Origin: Micromonospora peucetia
Lineage (GTDB): Bacteria > Actinomycetota > Actinomycetes > Mycobacteriales > Micromonosporaceae
Assembly: GCF_900091625.1 (NCBI RefSeq)
Contig: NZ_FMIC01000001.1
Coordinates: forward strand, 1-64,000
Direction of reading: 5' to 3'
DNA: 64,000 bases
Translations under genes and position numbers: made by a program
Notes under the pieces: model-generated
Databases searched by the model: none
What the model was told of the DNA's origin: nothing
The model's input: the letters and a program-made list of their open reading frames with translations, nothing else
Shown: one piece after another, positions 9,205 through 16,621 of the stretch
Position numbering within the stretch: the first letter of the stretch is position 1
How the letters are laid out: every line of letters starts with the position of its first letter

Positions 9205-9881
9205 GCCGCACCCCCCAGCACGCGGGCGGTCTCGGTCATCTCCCGCAGCCGCACCACCGGCCGCGTCTCCACTACCGGCAGGTCCAGCACCCGGCCGTAC
9301 TCTGCGACCTGGTCGCCACCGTTGGCCTTGGCCTCGTACAGCGCGAGGTCCGCCGCGCGCAGCACCCGCGACGGCTCGTCACCGACCATCGCCGACACCG
9401 CGCCGACACTGGCCCGCACCACCAGCTCCCGCCCGCCCGGCAGCACCACCGGCGCGGCCAGGGCCCGCATCACCTCGGTGCCGAGCAGGTGCGCGATCGG
9501 CGCCGGCGACGGGCAGACCAGCACGATCTCGTCACCGCCGAGCCGCGCGACCACCGCACCGTCAACCTCGTCGATCGCGGCCGACAGCCTGGCCGCGACC
9601 TCGACCAGCACCGCGTCACCCGCGTCGTGCCCGAACGTGTCGTTGACCTGCTTGAACCCGTCCAGGTCCACGATCGCCACGTCGTAGGGCTCACCGGCCA
9701 GATTGGCCAGCGCCGACGCCAGCCCGGCCCGGTTCGCCAGCCCGGTCAGCGGGTCGGTCGTCGCGTCCCGGTGGGCCTCAGCCAGCCGGGCCCGGTCCGC
9801 CCGCACCGTCCGCACCGCCCACACGTGCCCAGCCACCGACAGCACCGCAGCAGCCGGGAGCAGCATCTTGTGCGCCTTCAC
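9201..9881 (-). CDS. Membrane-anchored GGDEF protein (diguanylate cyclase type)
   Basis: 226 residues from a GTG with GGAGGTGACCC upstream and GTGA overlap with the Lsr2-like gene. One N-terminal hydrophobic segment (LLPAAAVLSVAGHVWA) precedes the cyclase domain. Seen: DPLTGLANR, the metal/substrate strand IVDLDGFKQVND and the signature GGDEI near residue 114. GGDEF enzymes join two GTP into cyclic di-GMP. The last signature residue is Ile rather than Phe, and the RxxD inhibitory site expected a few residues before the signature reads VDGA, so product inhibition is probably absent. Having such an enzyme inside a transfer-type operon is unusual. Confidence 0.8.
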   Translation of the reverse strand: MKAHKMLLPAAAVLSVAGHVWAVRTVRADRARLAEAHRDATTDPLTGLANRAGLASALANLAGEPYDVAIVDLDGFKQVNDTFGHDAGDAVLVEVAARLSAAIDEVDGAVVARLGGDEIVLVCPSPAPIAHLLGTEVMRALAAPVVLPGGRELVVRASVGAVSAMVGDEPSRVLRAADLALYEAKANGGDQVAEYGRVLDLPVVETRPVVRLREMTETARVLGGAA

Positions 9882-10456
9882 CGGGTCACCTCCTGGGTGG
9901 CCGCCGCGTACGCCTCGCAGATCTCGCGTGAGATCCGGCCCCGGTCCTTGACCTCGTAGCCGTTGGCCACGGCCCACTGCCGCATCGCCGCCCGCTGTGC
10001 GGCGCCCTCGCGGCGGTTACGCGGCGGCGAGTCCACGGAATCGCTGCGGCCGGTCGCCCGCAGCTCCTGCCGCACCTCAGCGAGCTGACTCGCCAGCTTC
10101 TCGGCGGCCTCGGCCAGCTCGCGGCGCCGCTGCTCGGCGGCCTCGCGCTCCTGGCGCGTCGCCTCCTCCGCCTCGACCCGCCCGGTCAACTCCTGCACCA
10201 GGCGGCCGATCCGCTCGGCGAGCTGGCGGGTCCGCGCGGCGCTGCTGCCAGCGGCGATACGCAGCACGTCCTCCACGCCCCGAGGGGTCGCCGGCGTGGC
10301 CGAGGTGGTCTCCGCAGCGGCCGGAGCCGGCGCGGCAGGGGTCTTGGTGACCCGGATGCCCATCGGCATCCGCTGAACAGGAGCCGTCTGTCCCTGAGCA
10401 GCACGCACAGCGGCGGCCCGGTCGGCGCTGTTCAGCGGCGGCGTCATCGTGGTCAT
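9878..10456 (-). CDS. Lsr2-type DNA-binding protein
   Basis: 192 residues, ATG overlapping the sigma-factor stop (ATGA). A Pro/Ala-rich N-terminus is followed by a Glu/Arg-rich coiled coil (residues ~90-140). The C-terminus matches the Lsr2 DNA-binding domain pattern: MRQWAVANGYEVKDRGRI followed by SREICEAYAAA. In Lsr2 the R-G-R loop inserts in the minor groove of AT-rich DNA and silences foreign genes. Here the usual Lsr2 dimerisation domain is replaced by the coiled coil. Likely a nucleoid-type or regulatory factor of the element, co-produced with its sigma factor. Confidence 0.75.
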   Translation of the reverse strand: MTTMTPPLNSADRAAAVRAAQGQTAPVQRMPMGIRVTKTPAAPAPAAAETTSATPATPRGVEDVLRIAAGSSAARTRQLAERIGRLVQELTGRVEAEEATRQEREAAEQRRRELAEAAEKLASQLAEVRQELRATGRSDSVDSPPRNRREGAAQRAAMRQWAVANGYEVKDRGRISREICEAYAAATQEVTR

Positions 10457-11073
10457 GCCGGCATCACCGCCGTCGTCGACAGCAGACCGCGCAGCGCCAG
10501 CAGCGCCTTGTGCTGCATCGACTTGACCGCCGCCGGGGTCTTGCCCAGCACCTGGGCGGTCTCCTCGATCGACATCTCTCGCAGGTACCGCAGCGTGATG
10601 CACCGCCGCTGGTCCGGGTTGAGTTGCTCGATCCCCGCCATGACCGCGTCCCGGGTCAGGGTCGCCATCGCGGCGGCCTCCGGGGTCGGGGCCTGCTCGA
10701 CCGGAGCCGCGTCGCGCAGCTCCGCCACCGGCCGCTCGCGTCGCTGGTGCGACGACTGGTAGTTGGTCACCAGGTTCCGGGCGATCGTGGCCACCCAGGC
10801 GCCGAAGTCACCGCCCGGCCGCCGGAAGCTGGCCAGGTTGCGCAGCGCCCGCAGGAACGTCTCCGAGGTCAGGTCCTCGGCGACCTGTCGGTCCGAGACC
10901 CGCCGGTAGATCGACCGAAACACCTGGTCGACGTACCGGTCGTAGACCAGACCAAACGCCTCCGCGTCACCGGCCTGCGCCCGCGCCACCAGCACGGACA
11001 CGTCACCGGCGATCGGTCGAGTTGGGGTCTGCTCCGAATTGCTCCGGGCAGCACGTACCCTCATTGCTGGCAT
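10453..11073 (-). CDS. ECF-like RNA polymerase sigma factor
   Basis: 206 residues. The start was set at the ATG following AAGGAGGCTCAG; frame-open sequence above it is not needed. Region 2 is clear (YDRYVDQVFRSIYRRVSDRQ, DLTSETFLRAL), and so is region 4 (LNPDQRRCITLRYLREMSI then ETAQVLGKTPAAVKSMQHKA). It heads the long minus-strand operon, so it probably directs its own transcription and that of the transfer-type genes below. No anti-sigma gene is adjacent; control may come from the Lsr2-like partner or the divergent GntR. Confidence 0.85.
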   Translation of the reverse strand: MPAMRVRAARSNSEQTPTRPIAGDVSVLVARAQAGDAEAFGLVYDRYVDQVFRSIYRRVSDRQVAEDLTSETFLRALRNLASFRRPGGDFGAWVATIARNLVTNYQSSHQRRERPVAELRDAAPVEQAPTPEAAAMATLTRDAVMAGIEQLNPDQRRCITLRYLREMSIEETAQVLGKTPAAVKSMQHKALLALRGLLSTTAVMPA

Positions 11074-11104
11074 CTGAGCCTCCTTGGGTGTGATGCCGCA
11101 GCCT

Positions 11105-11153
11105 CGGCGGGGCCCAATCCCGCCGGGGCCTTTTCTTTGGTCACCGCAGTGAC
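11105..11153. promoter_or_regulatory. Leader/promoter palindromes upstream of sigma operon
   Basis: Two inverted repeats in the leader of the minus-strand operon: GGCGGG/CCCGCC around a 7-base loop (11105-11123) and the perfect GGTCAC-CGCA-GTGACC (11138-11153). The first could fold in the transcript; the second looks like a protein-binding site. Roles inferred only. Confidence 0.4.
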
Positions 11154-11167
11154 CCAAAAAAGGTTCG

Positions 11168-11250
11168 AGGTCTGTATGCAGACCTATCAACGTGCGGACA
11201 ACGTTAAGTCGCCCAACGGTCACAGGTCAAGCTTTTCTGTATGCAGACCT
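11168..11250. promoter_or_regulatory. Duplicated GntR-type operator
   Basis: The 15-base word TCTGTATGCAGACCT occurs twice exactly, at 11171-11185 and 11236-11250. The first copy sits in a perfect palindrome AGGTCTG-TATG-CAGACCT (11168-11185). Spacing of 65 bp between copies and location between the divergent sigma and GntR genes suggest autoregulation by the HutC-type GntR, possibly with looping. A third related element (AGACGGTCTAGTCT) covers 11253-11266 at the probable -10 region of the GntR gene. Confidence 0.6.
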
Positions 11251-11272
11251 TCAGACGGTCTAGTCTGTGTCC

Positions 11273-12043
11273 ATGAGTACGGGCCCCACAGACGCTCGAC
11301 CGCTACAAGTCCGCGTCGCTGACGACATTCGGCTGAAGATCGAAACGGGCGTCCACAGCCCGGGAGACCGGTTGCCCACGCTTGATGAGCTGGCGGAAGA
11401 CAACCTCGTCAGCCTTGCTGTGGCACGCAAAGCGATCGACCTGCTGAAGCAACAAGGGCTGGTCATCACCGTTCAGGGCAAGGGCACCTTCGTCCGGGAA
11501 CGCCCGTCTGCCCGTCGGCACGGCATTGACAGGTACGCCAAGAGTCGCTGGAGGTCAGGTCAGGCGATCCTGACTGCCGAGGCAACGGCTCAAGGACATA
11601 CCGCTGGTCAGATGCTGCGTGAGCTAGCCGAGACGCCAGCACCCGCTGTGGTCGCCGAACGTTTCAAGATCCCGACGGGCACCCCGGTCTGGGTGAGACG
11701 GCGCACCACCCTCGTTGACGACAGGCCCAATCAGCTCGCCGACTCGTACTTCGAGCTCGGCGTGGTTAAGGGCACGCAGATCCAGGACGAAGACACCGGC
11801 CCCGGCGGCAGCTTCGCGCGGCTGGAGGACGCGGGCTACGAGCTGGACGAGATCGCAGAGGAGTGGGCGATCCGCATGCCCACCGGCCCAGAAAGTGTTG
11901 CGCTGCGTCTGCCAGCGGGAACTCCGGTCGTGGACCTGACCCGCACCACGTACGACGTCACCGGCCGCCCCGTCGAAGTCATGCTCGCCGTCATCGCCGG
12001 CGATATGGTCGAGATGCAGTACCGGTTCAAGATCCCTGACTAA
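11273..12043 (+). CDS. GntR-family (HutC-type) transcriptional regulator
   Basis: 256 residues. An N-terminal winged helix (LQVRVADDIRLKIETGVHSP, then DELVS-type recognition segment and GKGTFV) is followed by a UTRA-type ligand domain (ends VEVMLAVIAGDMVEMQYRF). An in-frame GTG two codons earlier is possible, but the ATG lies 6 bases after TAGTCT, which fits a leaderless message typical of actinomycetes. It is divergent to the sigma operon and flanked by duplicated operator-like palindromes, so it probably represses itself and may repress the transfer-type genes. The effector is unknown. Confidence 0.85.
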   Translation: MSTGPTDARPLQVRVADDIRLKIETGVHSPGDRLPTLDELAEDNLVSLAVARKAIDLLKQQGLVITVQGKGTFVRERPSARRHGIDRYAKSRWRSGQAILTAEATAQGHTAGQMLRELAETPAPAVVAERFKIPTGTPVWVRRRTTLVDDRPNQLADSYFELGVVKGTQIQDEDTGPGGSFARLEDAGYELDEIAEEWAIRMPTGPESVALRLPAGTPVVDLTRTTYDVTGRPVEVMLAVIAGDMVEMQYRFKIPD

Positions 12044-12051
12044 GGCGACTC

Positions 12052-12846
12052 GTGCACATCACCTACACGGCCGCCACTACAGCGGCACCGAACAGCGCCA
12101 ACGAAGACCACCTTGCCGTCGGCGACGGGTGGGCCTTGGTCTTGGACGGTGCCGGCCGATACCCCGGTGAGACAGGCGGCTGCATCCACCCGATCACATG
12201 GGTCGTTGCCCGACTCGGCATCCACCTCAGCAGTTGCTTAAGCCAGCAGCCTGAGCAGCCACTCACCACGATCGCCCGGTCTGCCGTAGAGGCCACCATG
12301 GCCGATCATGATGCGACCTGCGACCTCAGCGACCCCCTTTCACCAGGAGCAACAGGGGCCATCGTCCGGGTTCGCAAGGATCGAATCGACTGGCTGGTGG
12401 TCGGAGACTGCGCAGTAGTCATCGACCGAGGGCAGGACGGATACACGACCGTCATCGACGATCGCGTTGATCACCTACCTGATGCGCCGATCGTCGAGGG
12501 CCGAGTGCGTACCTACTCACCGGCCTATGTCGCCACCGTGCGCAACCGGCCAGGCGGCTTCTGGGTTCTGGGTGCAGTGCCTGCTGCCGCTGAGCACGCA
12601 CTGGTCGGCACGCTGCCCCGACCTGCGGCAACCCAAGTCCTACTGTGTTCTGACGGCATCTCCCGGCTAACGGAGCGCTACGGATGGGGTTGGCAGGACG
12701 TCATGGCGCTACATCAGTCCGCTGGTCCCGAGTCGCTCATCCGTGCGGTGCGAGAGTCCGAGCACAACGATCCGGATCCACAGCGTTGGCGAGGCAAGCG
12801 TCATGACGATGCGACCGTGGTCGTCATACAGGTAACTGACGCCTGA
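12052..12846 (+). CDS. PP2C-like Ser/Thr phosphatase domain protein
   Basis: 264 residues from a GTG only 8 bases after the GntR stop, so the two are co-transcribed. PP2C metal and core motifs are visible in order: NEDHLAVGDG near residue 17, LVLDGAG, GATGAIVRV, a VGDCAVVI strand near 118, LLCSDGISRL near 200 and HDDATVVVI near 252. Family members remove phosphate from Ser/Thr with two metal ions. The pairing with a HutC-type GntR suggests a signalling unit, perhaps acting on a host kinase target. The substrate cannot be read from sequence. Confidence 0.75.
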   Translation: MHITYTAATTAAPNSANEDHLAVGDGWALVLDGAGRYPGETGGCIHPITWVVARLGIHLSSCLSQQPEQPLTTIARSAVEATMADHDATCDLSDPLSPGATGAIVRVRKDRIDWLVVGDCAVVIDRGQDGYTTVIDDRVDHLPDAPIVEGRVRTYSPAYVATVRNRPGGFWVLGAVPAAAEHALVGTLPRPAATQVLLCSDGISRLTERYGWGWQDVMALHQSAGPESLIRAVRESEHNDPDPQRWRGKRHDDATVVVIQVTDA

Positions 12847-12912
12847 TGATGCCCTCAAGGAGCGCACCGATTCTGGGCTCTGTTGCAGCGTCCAGCGGGC
12901 CCGACGGCTACC

Positions 12913-13581
12913 TCACGGAAAGGGTGAGCGGGGCCAGTCGGCGAAGGCGCTGCGCACGGCTTCGACCTGAGCCTGGGTGAGGCGGTAGAGGGCGAAGACA
13001 GCATCGGGCAGGCGGTCCAGGCGCCGCATGGCGTCGTGAATCTCGTCGTCGTCGAGAGCAGGATCCGCGCGACGAGCAAGCGCGATGAGGTCGTTGCGGG
13101 TGTAGCGGGTCAGCGCGGCAGCGACGTCGATGTAATCGCGGGGTTGGGCCCGGGTGACCATGGCGGCGACCTTGGTGCCGATCACGTCGTCGAGGTGTAG
13201 CACCGGCCCGATGTCGAGGGTGACCGGGTTGTTGCTGCGGGCAAAGCGGACGAGCTGCAACCGGACGGCCCGCTCGTCGCGGTGCACTTCGAACTCGATC
13301 ATGTCGTGTTCGAAGCCGTAAAAGACGTCGTCCAGCTCGGTCGTCTCGGGGATGGCGTCGACCTGGAGGCCGGCATCGGTCAGGGCGTCACGGACGAGCT
13401 CGCTGGCGGCGGTGACGCCACCGTCGACGTCGGTGAACAGGTCGACGTCTTCGGTGGGGCGGGCTCCGATGCCGTGGGCGATGAGGGCTTGACCTCCAGC
13501 GAGGGCGAAGCCGTGCCGGCTGGCTGCGGTGAGCGCGATGCGCGCTACGTCCTGCTGGAACGGGTCCGGCGTCGGCGGCAT
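12913..13581 (-). CDS. AbiEii-type nucleotidyltransferase toxin
   Basis: 222 residues, ATG overlapping the upstream partner stop (ATGA). Carries the AbiEii nucleotidyltransferase signature GGQALIAHGIGARPTEDVDL near residue 29 (GG-x-A ... R-x-T-x-D-x-D), followed by the characteristic PRDYIDVAAAL segment. AbiEii-family proteins transfer nucleotides to RNA substrates and arrest growth, giving abortive phage infection or plasmid maintenance. Here the frame upstream of the chosen ATG is Arg/Pro-rich shadow. It is convergent with the phosphatase gene. Confidence 0.8.
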   Translation of the reverse strand: MPPTPDPFQQDVARIALTAASRHGFALAGGQALIAHGIGARPTEDVDLFTDVDGGVTAASELVRDALTDAGLQVDAIPETTELDDVFYGFEHDMIEFEVHRDERAVRLQLVRFARSNNPVTLDIGPVLHLDDVIGTKVAAMVTRAQPRDYIDVAAALTRYTRNDLIALARRADPALDDDEIHDAMRRLDRLPDAVFALYRLTQAQVEAVRSAFADWPRSPFP

Positions 13582-13934
13582 CAGGCAGCGATACCTCGGG
13601 CGCGTAGTACGGGATGCCGCTGTTCCCAGGCGTGCCGGACGCCACGGGGCAGGTAGAGCTGGGGCCACAGCCGGGTCAGGGTCGGACCATGTAGCCAGGC
13701 GCGAAGCTCGTCGACCTGAACGGCTTCGGTGAGGACCGTCTCGTACATCCAGGTGAGGAGGCCGGGAGCGTCAAGGTCGACACGGCGGTCGGCCTGCCAA
13801 AACAGCCGATGGGGCAGTTCGATGGTTCCGCTGGTCGGTCCGCGCAGCTCGCCGAGGTCGGAGGCCACGACCGGCAGGCGCCCAGGGCGGGCGTACAACG
13901 CCCGTGAGCTGCGCGCGGAGCGGATCGGGTCCAT
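13581..13934 (-). CDS. Probable antitoxin partner of AbiEii-type toxin
   Basis: 117 residues beginning ATG GAC CCG at 13934. The segment LYARPGRLPVVASDLGELRG and the Trp-rich middle (LPHRLFWQ) recur in small proteins encoded upstream of AbiEii-type toxins in actinomycetes, as I remember the neighbourhood. It lacks the classic AbiEi winged helix, so antitoxin is inferred from position and ATGA coupling. TACGCT lies 6 bases before the ATG and would suit a leaderless promoter. Confidence 0.5.
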   Translation of the reverse strand: MDPIRSARSSRALYARPGRLPVVASDLGELRGPTSGTIELPHRLFWQADRRVDLDAPGLLTWMYETVLTEAVQVDELRAWLHGPTLTRLWPQLYLPRGVRHAWEQRHPVLRARGIAA

Positions 13935-14052
13935 GCCTACAGCGTAAACCGTGCAAGGCCTGGGTGGATTCAGCCGGCTGAATGCCGATGGTTGCAGCCG
14001 GGCGCGGGCCGACCAGGTCCAGGTCAGGCCGCGCCCGGGAATAGACAAAGCC

Positions 14053-14550
14053 TCAGCTCTCGATGCCGGCGAGGGCGAACAGGTCGAGCTGCTCGCCGGG
14101 GTCGTTAGGTCGGCACGCTGCCCATACGGCGTCTCCGGCGCGGCCGCAGGCGTCGAGGACGTCGTTCCAGCCAGCGCCCCGGAATCCGCCTGGGTAGTCG
14201 CGCCAGGCGATGACGGCCTGCTGGCAGCGGCGGATTAGGTCATCGGTGACTCGGCCGTTGTCGAGCACGTTGCCGAGGTCGGTCCAGGTCAGTCGCAGTG
14301 GCTGGTGGAGGTTGCCGTCGCTGATCTCGATGCGTGTCCGGTCGAGCCGGAGCATCCGGCCGGCGGGCAGTGTCTGCCCCTCGTACTCCGGGGCGAGTCG
14401 TCGGGCGTCTCGGGTGCGCCAGTAGGTCAGCGGGTGGATGGCGTGACTGCGGGTGATGGCTCCGACGGCCCAGGCCAGCAGTGGGCGGTGGGTGGTCGGG
14501 GTGGCGGTGGCGAGGATGGTGCGGGCGTCGGTCCGGTGGCTGTTGGTCAT
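14053..14550 (-). CDS. Hypothetical plasmid-type protein
   Basis: 165 residues from an ATG with GGAGACCACC upstream. The open frame extends far upstream but only as Arg/Pro-rich shadow of the next gene. Seen: LLAWAVGAITRSHAIHPLTY and a C-terminal half with conserved-looking Trp and Asp residues (AVIAWRDYPGGFRGAGW). The tail ends EQLDLFALAG, a QLDLF-type motif of the kind that can bind the sliding clamp. Unknown function. First of three like-oriented unknown genes between the toxin pair and the recombinase-type HTH gene. Confidence 0.6.
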   Translation of the reverse strand: MTNSHRTDARTILATATPTTHRPLLAWAVGAITRSHAIHPLTYWRTRDARRLAPEYEGQTLPAGRMLRLDRTRIEISDGNLHQPLRLTWTDLGNVLDNGRVTDDLIRRCQQAVIAWRDYPGGFRGAGWNDVLDACGRAGDAVWAACRPNDPGEQLDLFALAGIES

Positions 14551-14624
14551 GGTGGTCTCCCCGTCGTTGCTGGTCGGGCGGCGTCCCCGTGCCCGGGCCG
14601 GTGGCGGCCCGGGCATGGGTTCGG

Positions 14625-15461
14625 TCAGCCGAGGTCCTGGTCGACGTCGACGACGTCGAGCAGGCGGGTCCAGCCGGTGGGGGTCCAGATCTGCCAGTGC
14701 TGGCCGGGGCCGGCGGGGGAGTCGCGGTGCAGGGCGCGGGCTACCGCGCGGTGCCAGGTGGGGTCGGTGGTCAGCGGTGCGTTGGCGCTGGCGTAGATGG
14801 TCGGGTACGGGGCCCCGGTGGGCTGGCCGTCGCCGTCGCGGATGTGCTGCATGAGCCGGACCGGGGTGCGGGTGGCGGCCAGCCGCTCGGCGACGGCTGC
14901 CGCGGTGATGTGCTCGCGGACCAGCTCGGCCAGCACGTCGGCGACGGTGGCGGGCTCGCCGGTGAACAGCCGGCACTGCTGGGCGTACTCGTCGAGCTCC
15001 CTCCCGCCGAGGGAGTTCGTCTGGTAGGTGGCGCTGCGGTGCGGGTGGCGCGGGTGGGTGGTGATCCAGCCGACGAAGCGGGCACCGAGGTACAGCCGGT
15101 GCTGCTCCGCACGGCCGGGGCCGGGCTGGGTGGGGCCGTCGACGCGGAGCTGGGTGTGCGGCACGGTCAGTCCGGTGTGCGGCAGGGTCACCGGCTCGCT
15201 GGTCGCCGCGATCACCGTGGCGTTGATCCAGGCCACGCGGACCGGGTTGGAGCGCGTGCAGGTGCGGCAGTCGATTGGCGCGGTGACAGCGGCACCGACC
15301 GTGATGGTGTCGCCTCGGGTGCTGGCCCCGCACGAGCCGGCGACGTAGCGGGGCTCGCCGGCCGGGCCCTTGATGCTGCTCAGGTTGCCGAGGTGGACGA
15401 CGCGGCCTCGGCCGATGCGGACCGGCGCGAGCTGGGCGGGCCGGGTGTTGGTGCTGGTCAT
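14625..15461 (-). CDS. Hypothetical protein, plasmid accessory
   Basis: 278 residues. The N-terminal third has GSCGAS and DCRTCTRS Cys groups that might bind zinc, as seen in small proteins reporting base content of actinomycete mobile elements. The middle contains YLGARFVGWITTHPRHPH; the C-terminus is acidic. No family recognised. It lies 74 bp upstream of the preceding entry on the same strand, each with its own ribosome site, so probably one transcript. Confidence 0.55.
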   Translation of the reverse strand: MTSTNTRPAQLAPVRIGRGRVVHLGNLSSIKGPAGEPRYVAGSCGASTRGDTITVGAAVTAPIDCRTCTRSNPVRVAWINATVIAATSEPVTLPHTGLTVPHTQLRVDGPTQPGPGRAEQHRLYLGARFVGWITTHPRHPHRSATYQTNSLGGRELDEYAQQCRLFTGEPATVADVLAELVREHITAAAVAERLAATRTPVRLMQHIRDGDGQPTGAPYPTIYASANAPLTTDPTWHRAVARALHRDSPAGPGQHWQIWTPTGWTRLLDVVDVDQDLG

Positions 15462-15539
15462 GCTCTCGATCCCTTCGATGCGCTGACGTGGGGTTGGGGG
15501 GAGCCGGGCCGGCCCACCGAGGGCCGGCCCGGCTGGGTG

Positions 15540-15986
15540 TCAGCAGTCGTCGGGGTCGTTGCCGTCGTGCTGGTCGGCCGCGCCGTACAGCGAGACCGCG
15601 ATCTCGGTGAGCTGGGCGAAGAGGCCGTGGCGGTAGACCACCTGGTTGCGGATCGCCTCGGCCTTCGGCGGCCACTGGCCGACCAGGTAGTCGGCCAGCG
15701 CCTGCCGGGCCTCGTCGGCGAGGGCCTGCGCCTGGTCGTTGCCGGCCAGGTCGACGGCGGCGGCGAAGATCGCGCCGGCGATGTCGTAGCCGACCCCGGC
15801 CGGGTGGTTGCGCACCCGCAGGTTGGCGACCCGCAGGATGACCGCCGGGCTGAACGTGCCGGTCTCGAACGGGCACAGCGGGTGGCACGGGTCTCCGGCG
15901 CTGACGCCGTAGGCGTTGGCACCGCAGCCGACGCACTGGTCGTTGTGGTCGATCTCCCGGGCCGGGATCGTCGTACGCTGGGTCAT
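15540..15986 (-). CDS. Hypothetical protein with N-terminal Cys cluster
   Basis: 148 residues starting ATG ACC CAG at 15986; the leader carries GCGAAAGGCAGTTCC, so the ribosome site is weak. An N-terminal CVGCGANAYG...CHPLCP cluster could bind zinc; the remainder is helical. First gene of a three-gene minus-strand set, starting about 90 bp from the operator-like repeats (16072-16133) that it shares with the divergent HTH gene. Function unknown. Confidence 0.55.
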   Translation of the reverse strand: MTQRTTIPAREIDHNDQCVGCGANAYGVSAGDPCHPLCPFETGTFSPAVILRVANLRVRNHPAGVGYDIAGAIFAAAVDLAGNDQAQALADEARQALADYLVGQWPPKAEAIRNQVVYRHGLFAQLTEIAVSLYGAADQHDGNDPDDC

Positions 15987-16071
15987 GGAACTGCCTTTCG
16001 CAGAGGGGTTGTTCTTCCTGGTCCGGCCGGGTGGTGGCTCACCTGGCCGGACCGTTCCTTGCCTCTCTATC

Positions 16072-16133
16072 GTACAGGAAAAGGTACAGGTAAAGATCCC
16101 ATCAGGGGTCTTTTTCTGTACCTTTTTGCCGTA
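16072..16133. promoter_or_regulatory. Repeat array in divergent promoter (operator or iteron-like)
   Basis: Two tandem 12-mers GTACAGGAAAAG (16072-16083) and GTACAGGTAAAG (16084-16095) are mirrored downstream by inverted copies at about 16110-16121 (TTTTTCTGTAC) and 16122-16133 (TTTTTGCCGTAC). Between them AAAGATCCC-ATCA-GGGGTCTTT forms a 9-bp stem followed by T residues. The array separates the minus-strand unknown genes from the HTH gene at 16145 and is visibly AT-richer than its surroundings. It fits a cooperative operator; an iteron role is possible. Confidence 0.55.
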
Positions 16134-16144
16134 CGCTGTGGGGC

Positions 16145-16417
16145 ATGAGCAGCGAATCTGAGATGCGTCGGCCCGAGGTGTCGGCGGGGATGGCGGCGGC
16201 CCGGGACCGGGGTGTGCGGCTGGGCCGGCCGCCGGCACCGGTGCCGCCCTCGGCCACCCGGGTGGCGGAACTACGCGGTGAAGGGCTGTCGCTGGCGGCC
16301 ATCGCCGAGAGGCTGAACGCCGAGCAGGTGCCGACCCCGTCGGGCAAGGGCAAGTGGGCCAAGAGCAGCGTCAGCTACGTGCTGACCCGGTATGACGCGG
16401 CGCAAGAGTCGGCGTAG
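16145..16417 (+). CDS. Small recombinase-type helix-turn-helix protein
   Basis: 90 residues. VSAGMAAARDRGVRLGRPP followed by a Hin/resolvase-like helix-turn-helix (VAELRGEGLSLAAIAERLNA, EQVPTPSGKGKWAKSSV, TRYD). This matches the DNA-binding and linker part of large serine recombinases without a catalytic domain. It is therefore either a trimmed recombinase or a stand-alone regulator; the neat promoter array just upstream favours the latter. ATG start 12 bases after the last repeat suggests a short leader. Confidence 0.65.
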   Translation: MSSESEMRRPEVSAGMAAARDRGVRLGRPPAPVPPSATRVAELRGEGLSLAAIAERLNAEQVPTPSGKGKWAKSSVSYVLTRYDAAQESA

Positions 16418-16465
16418 GCCCGTGGTGGGCGGGGTTGCGGGCTTGCCCCGCGCGGTGCCGGGGGT

Positions 16466-16621
16466 GGGGTGGGATCTCCTCGTGTCGGCCGATCTCCGAT
16501 CGACCGGGCCGGCTCCGGGACGGCCAGGCTCGGCGTAGCCGACCGCGAAGCGGCTTGGCCTGGTCGTCCCGGAGCCGGTCTGGTAGCCCTCTGGGCGGCC
16601 GGCGCGAGGGGATCCCACCCC
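16466..16621. repeat. Two-tier inverted repeat capped by twin mini-hairpins
   Basis: Outer arms GGGGTGGGATC...CGGCCG (16466-16491) and CGGCCG...GATCCCACCCC (16596-16621) pair over 26 bases; the three differences are all T opposite G. Inner arms 16509-16529 and 16558-16578 pair over 21 bases with one G opposite T. At the tip sit two 11-base hairpins, CGGC-GTA-GCCG (16531-16541) and CCGC-GAA-GCGG (16543-16553), with purine-rich triloops known for exceptional stability. Occupies the 507-bp gap between the HTH gene and the 61-codon gene. Could be an RNA, oriT or single-strand initiation site. Confidence 0.75.

Noticed and set aside
14053..15936. 627-codon minus-strand open frame spanning several genes
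   Set aside because: Only its last 165 codons are protein-like with a ribosome site; the rest is Arg/Pro shadow of the two upstream genes.
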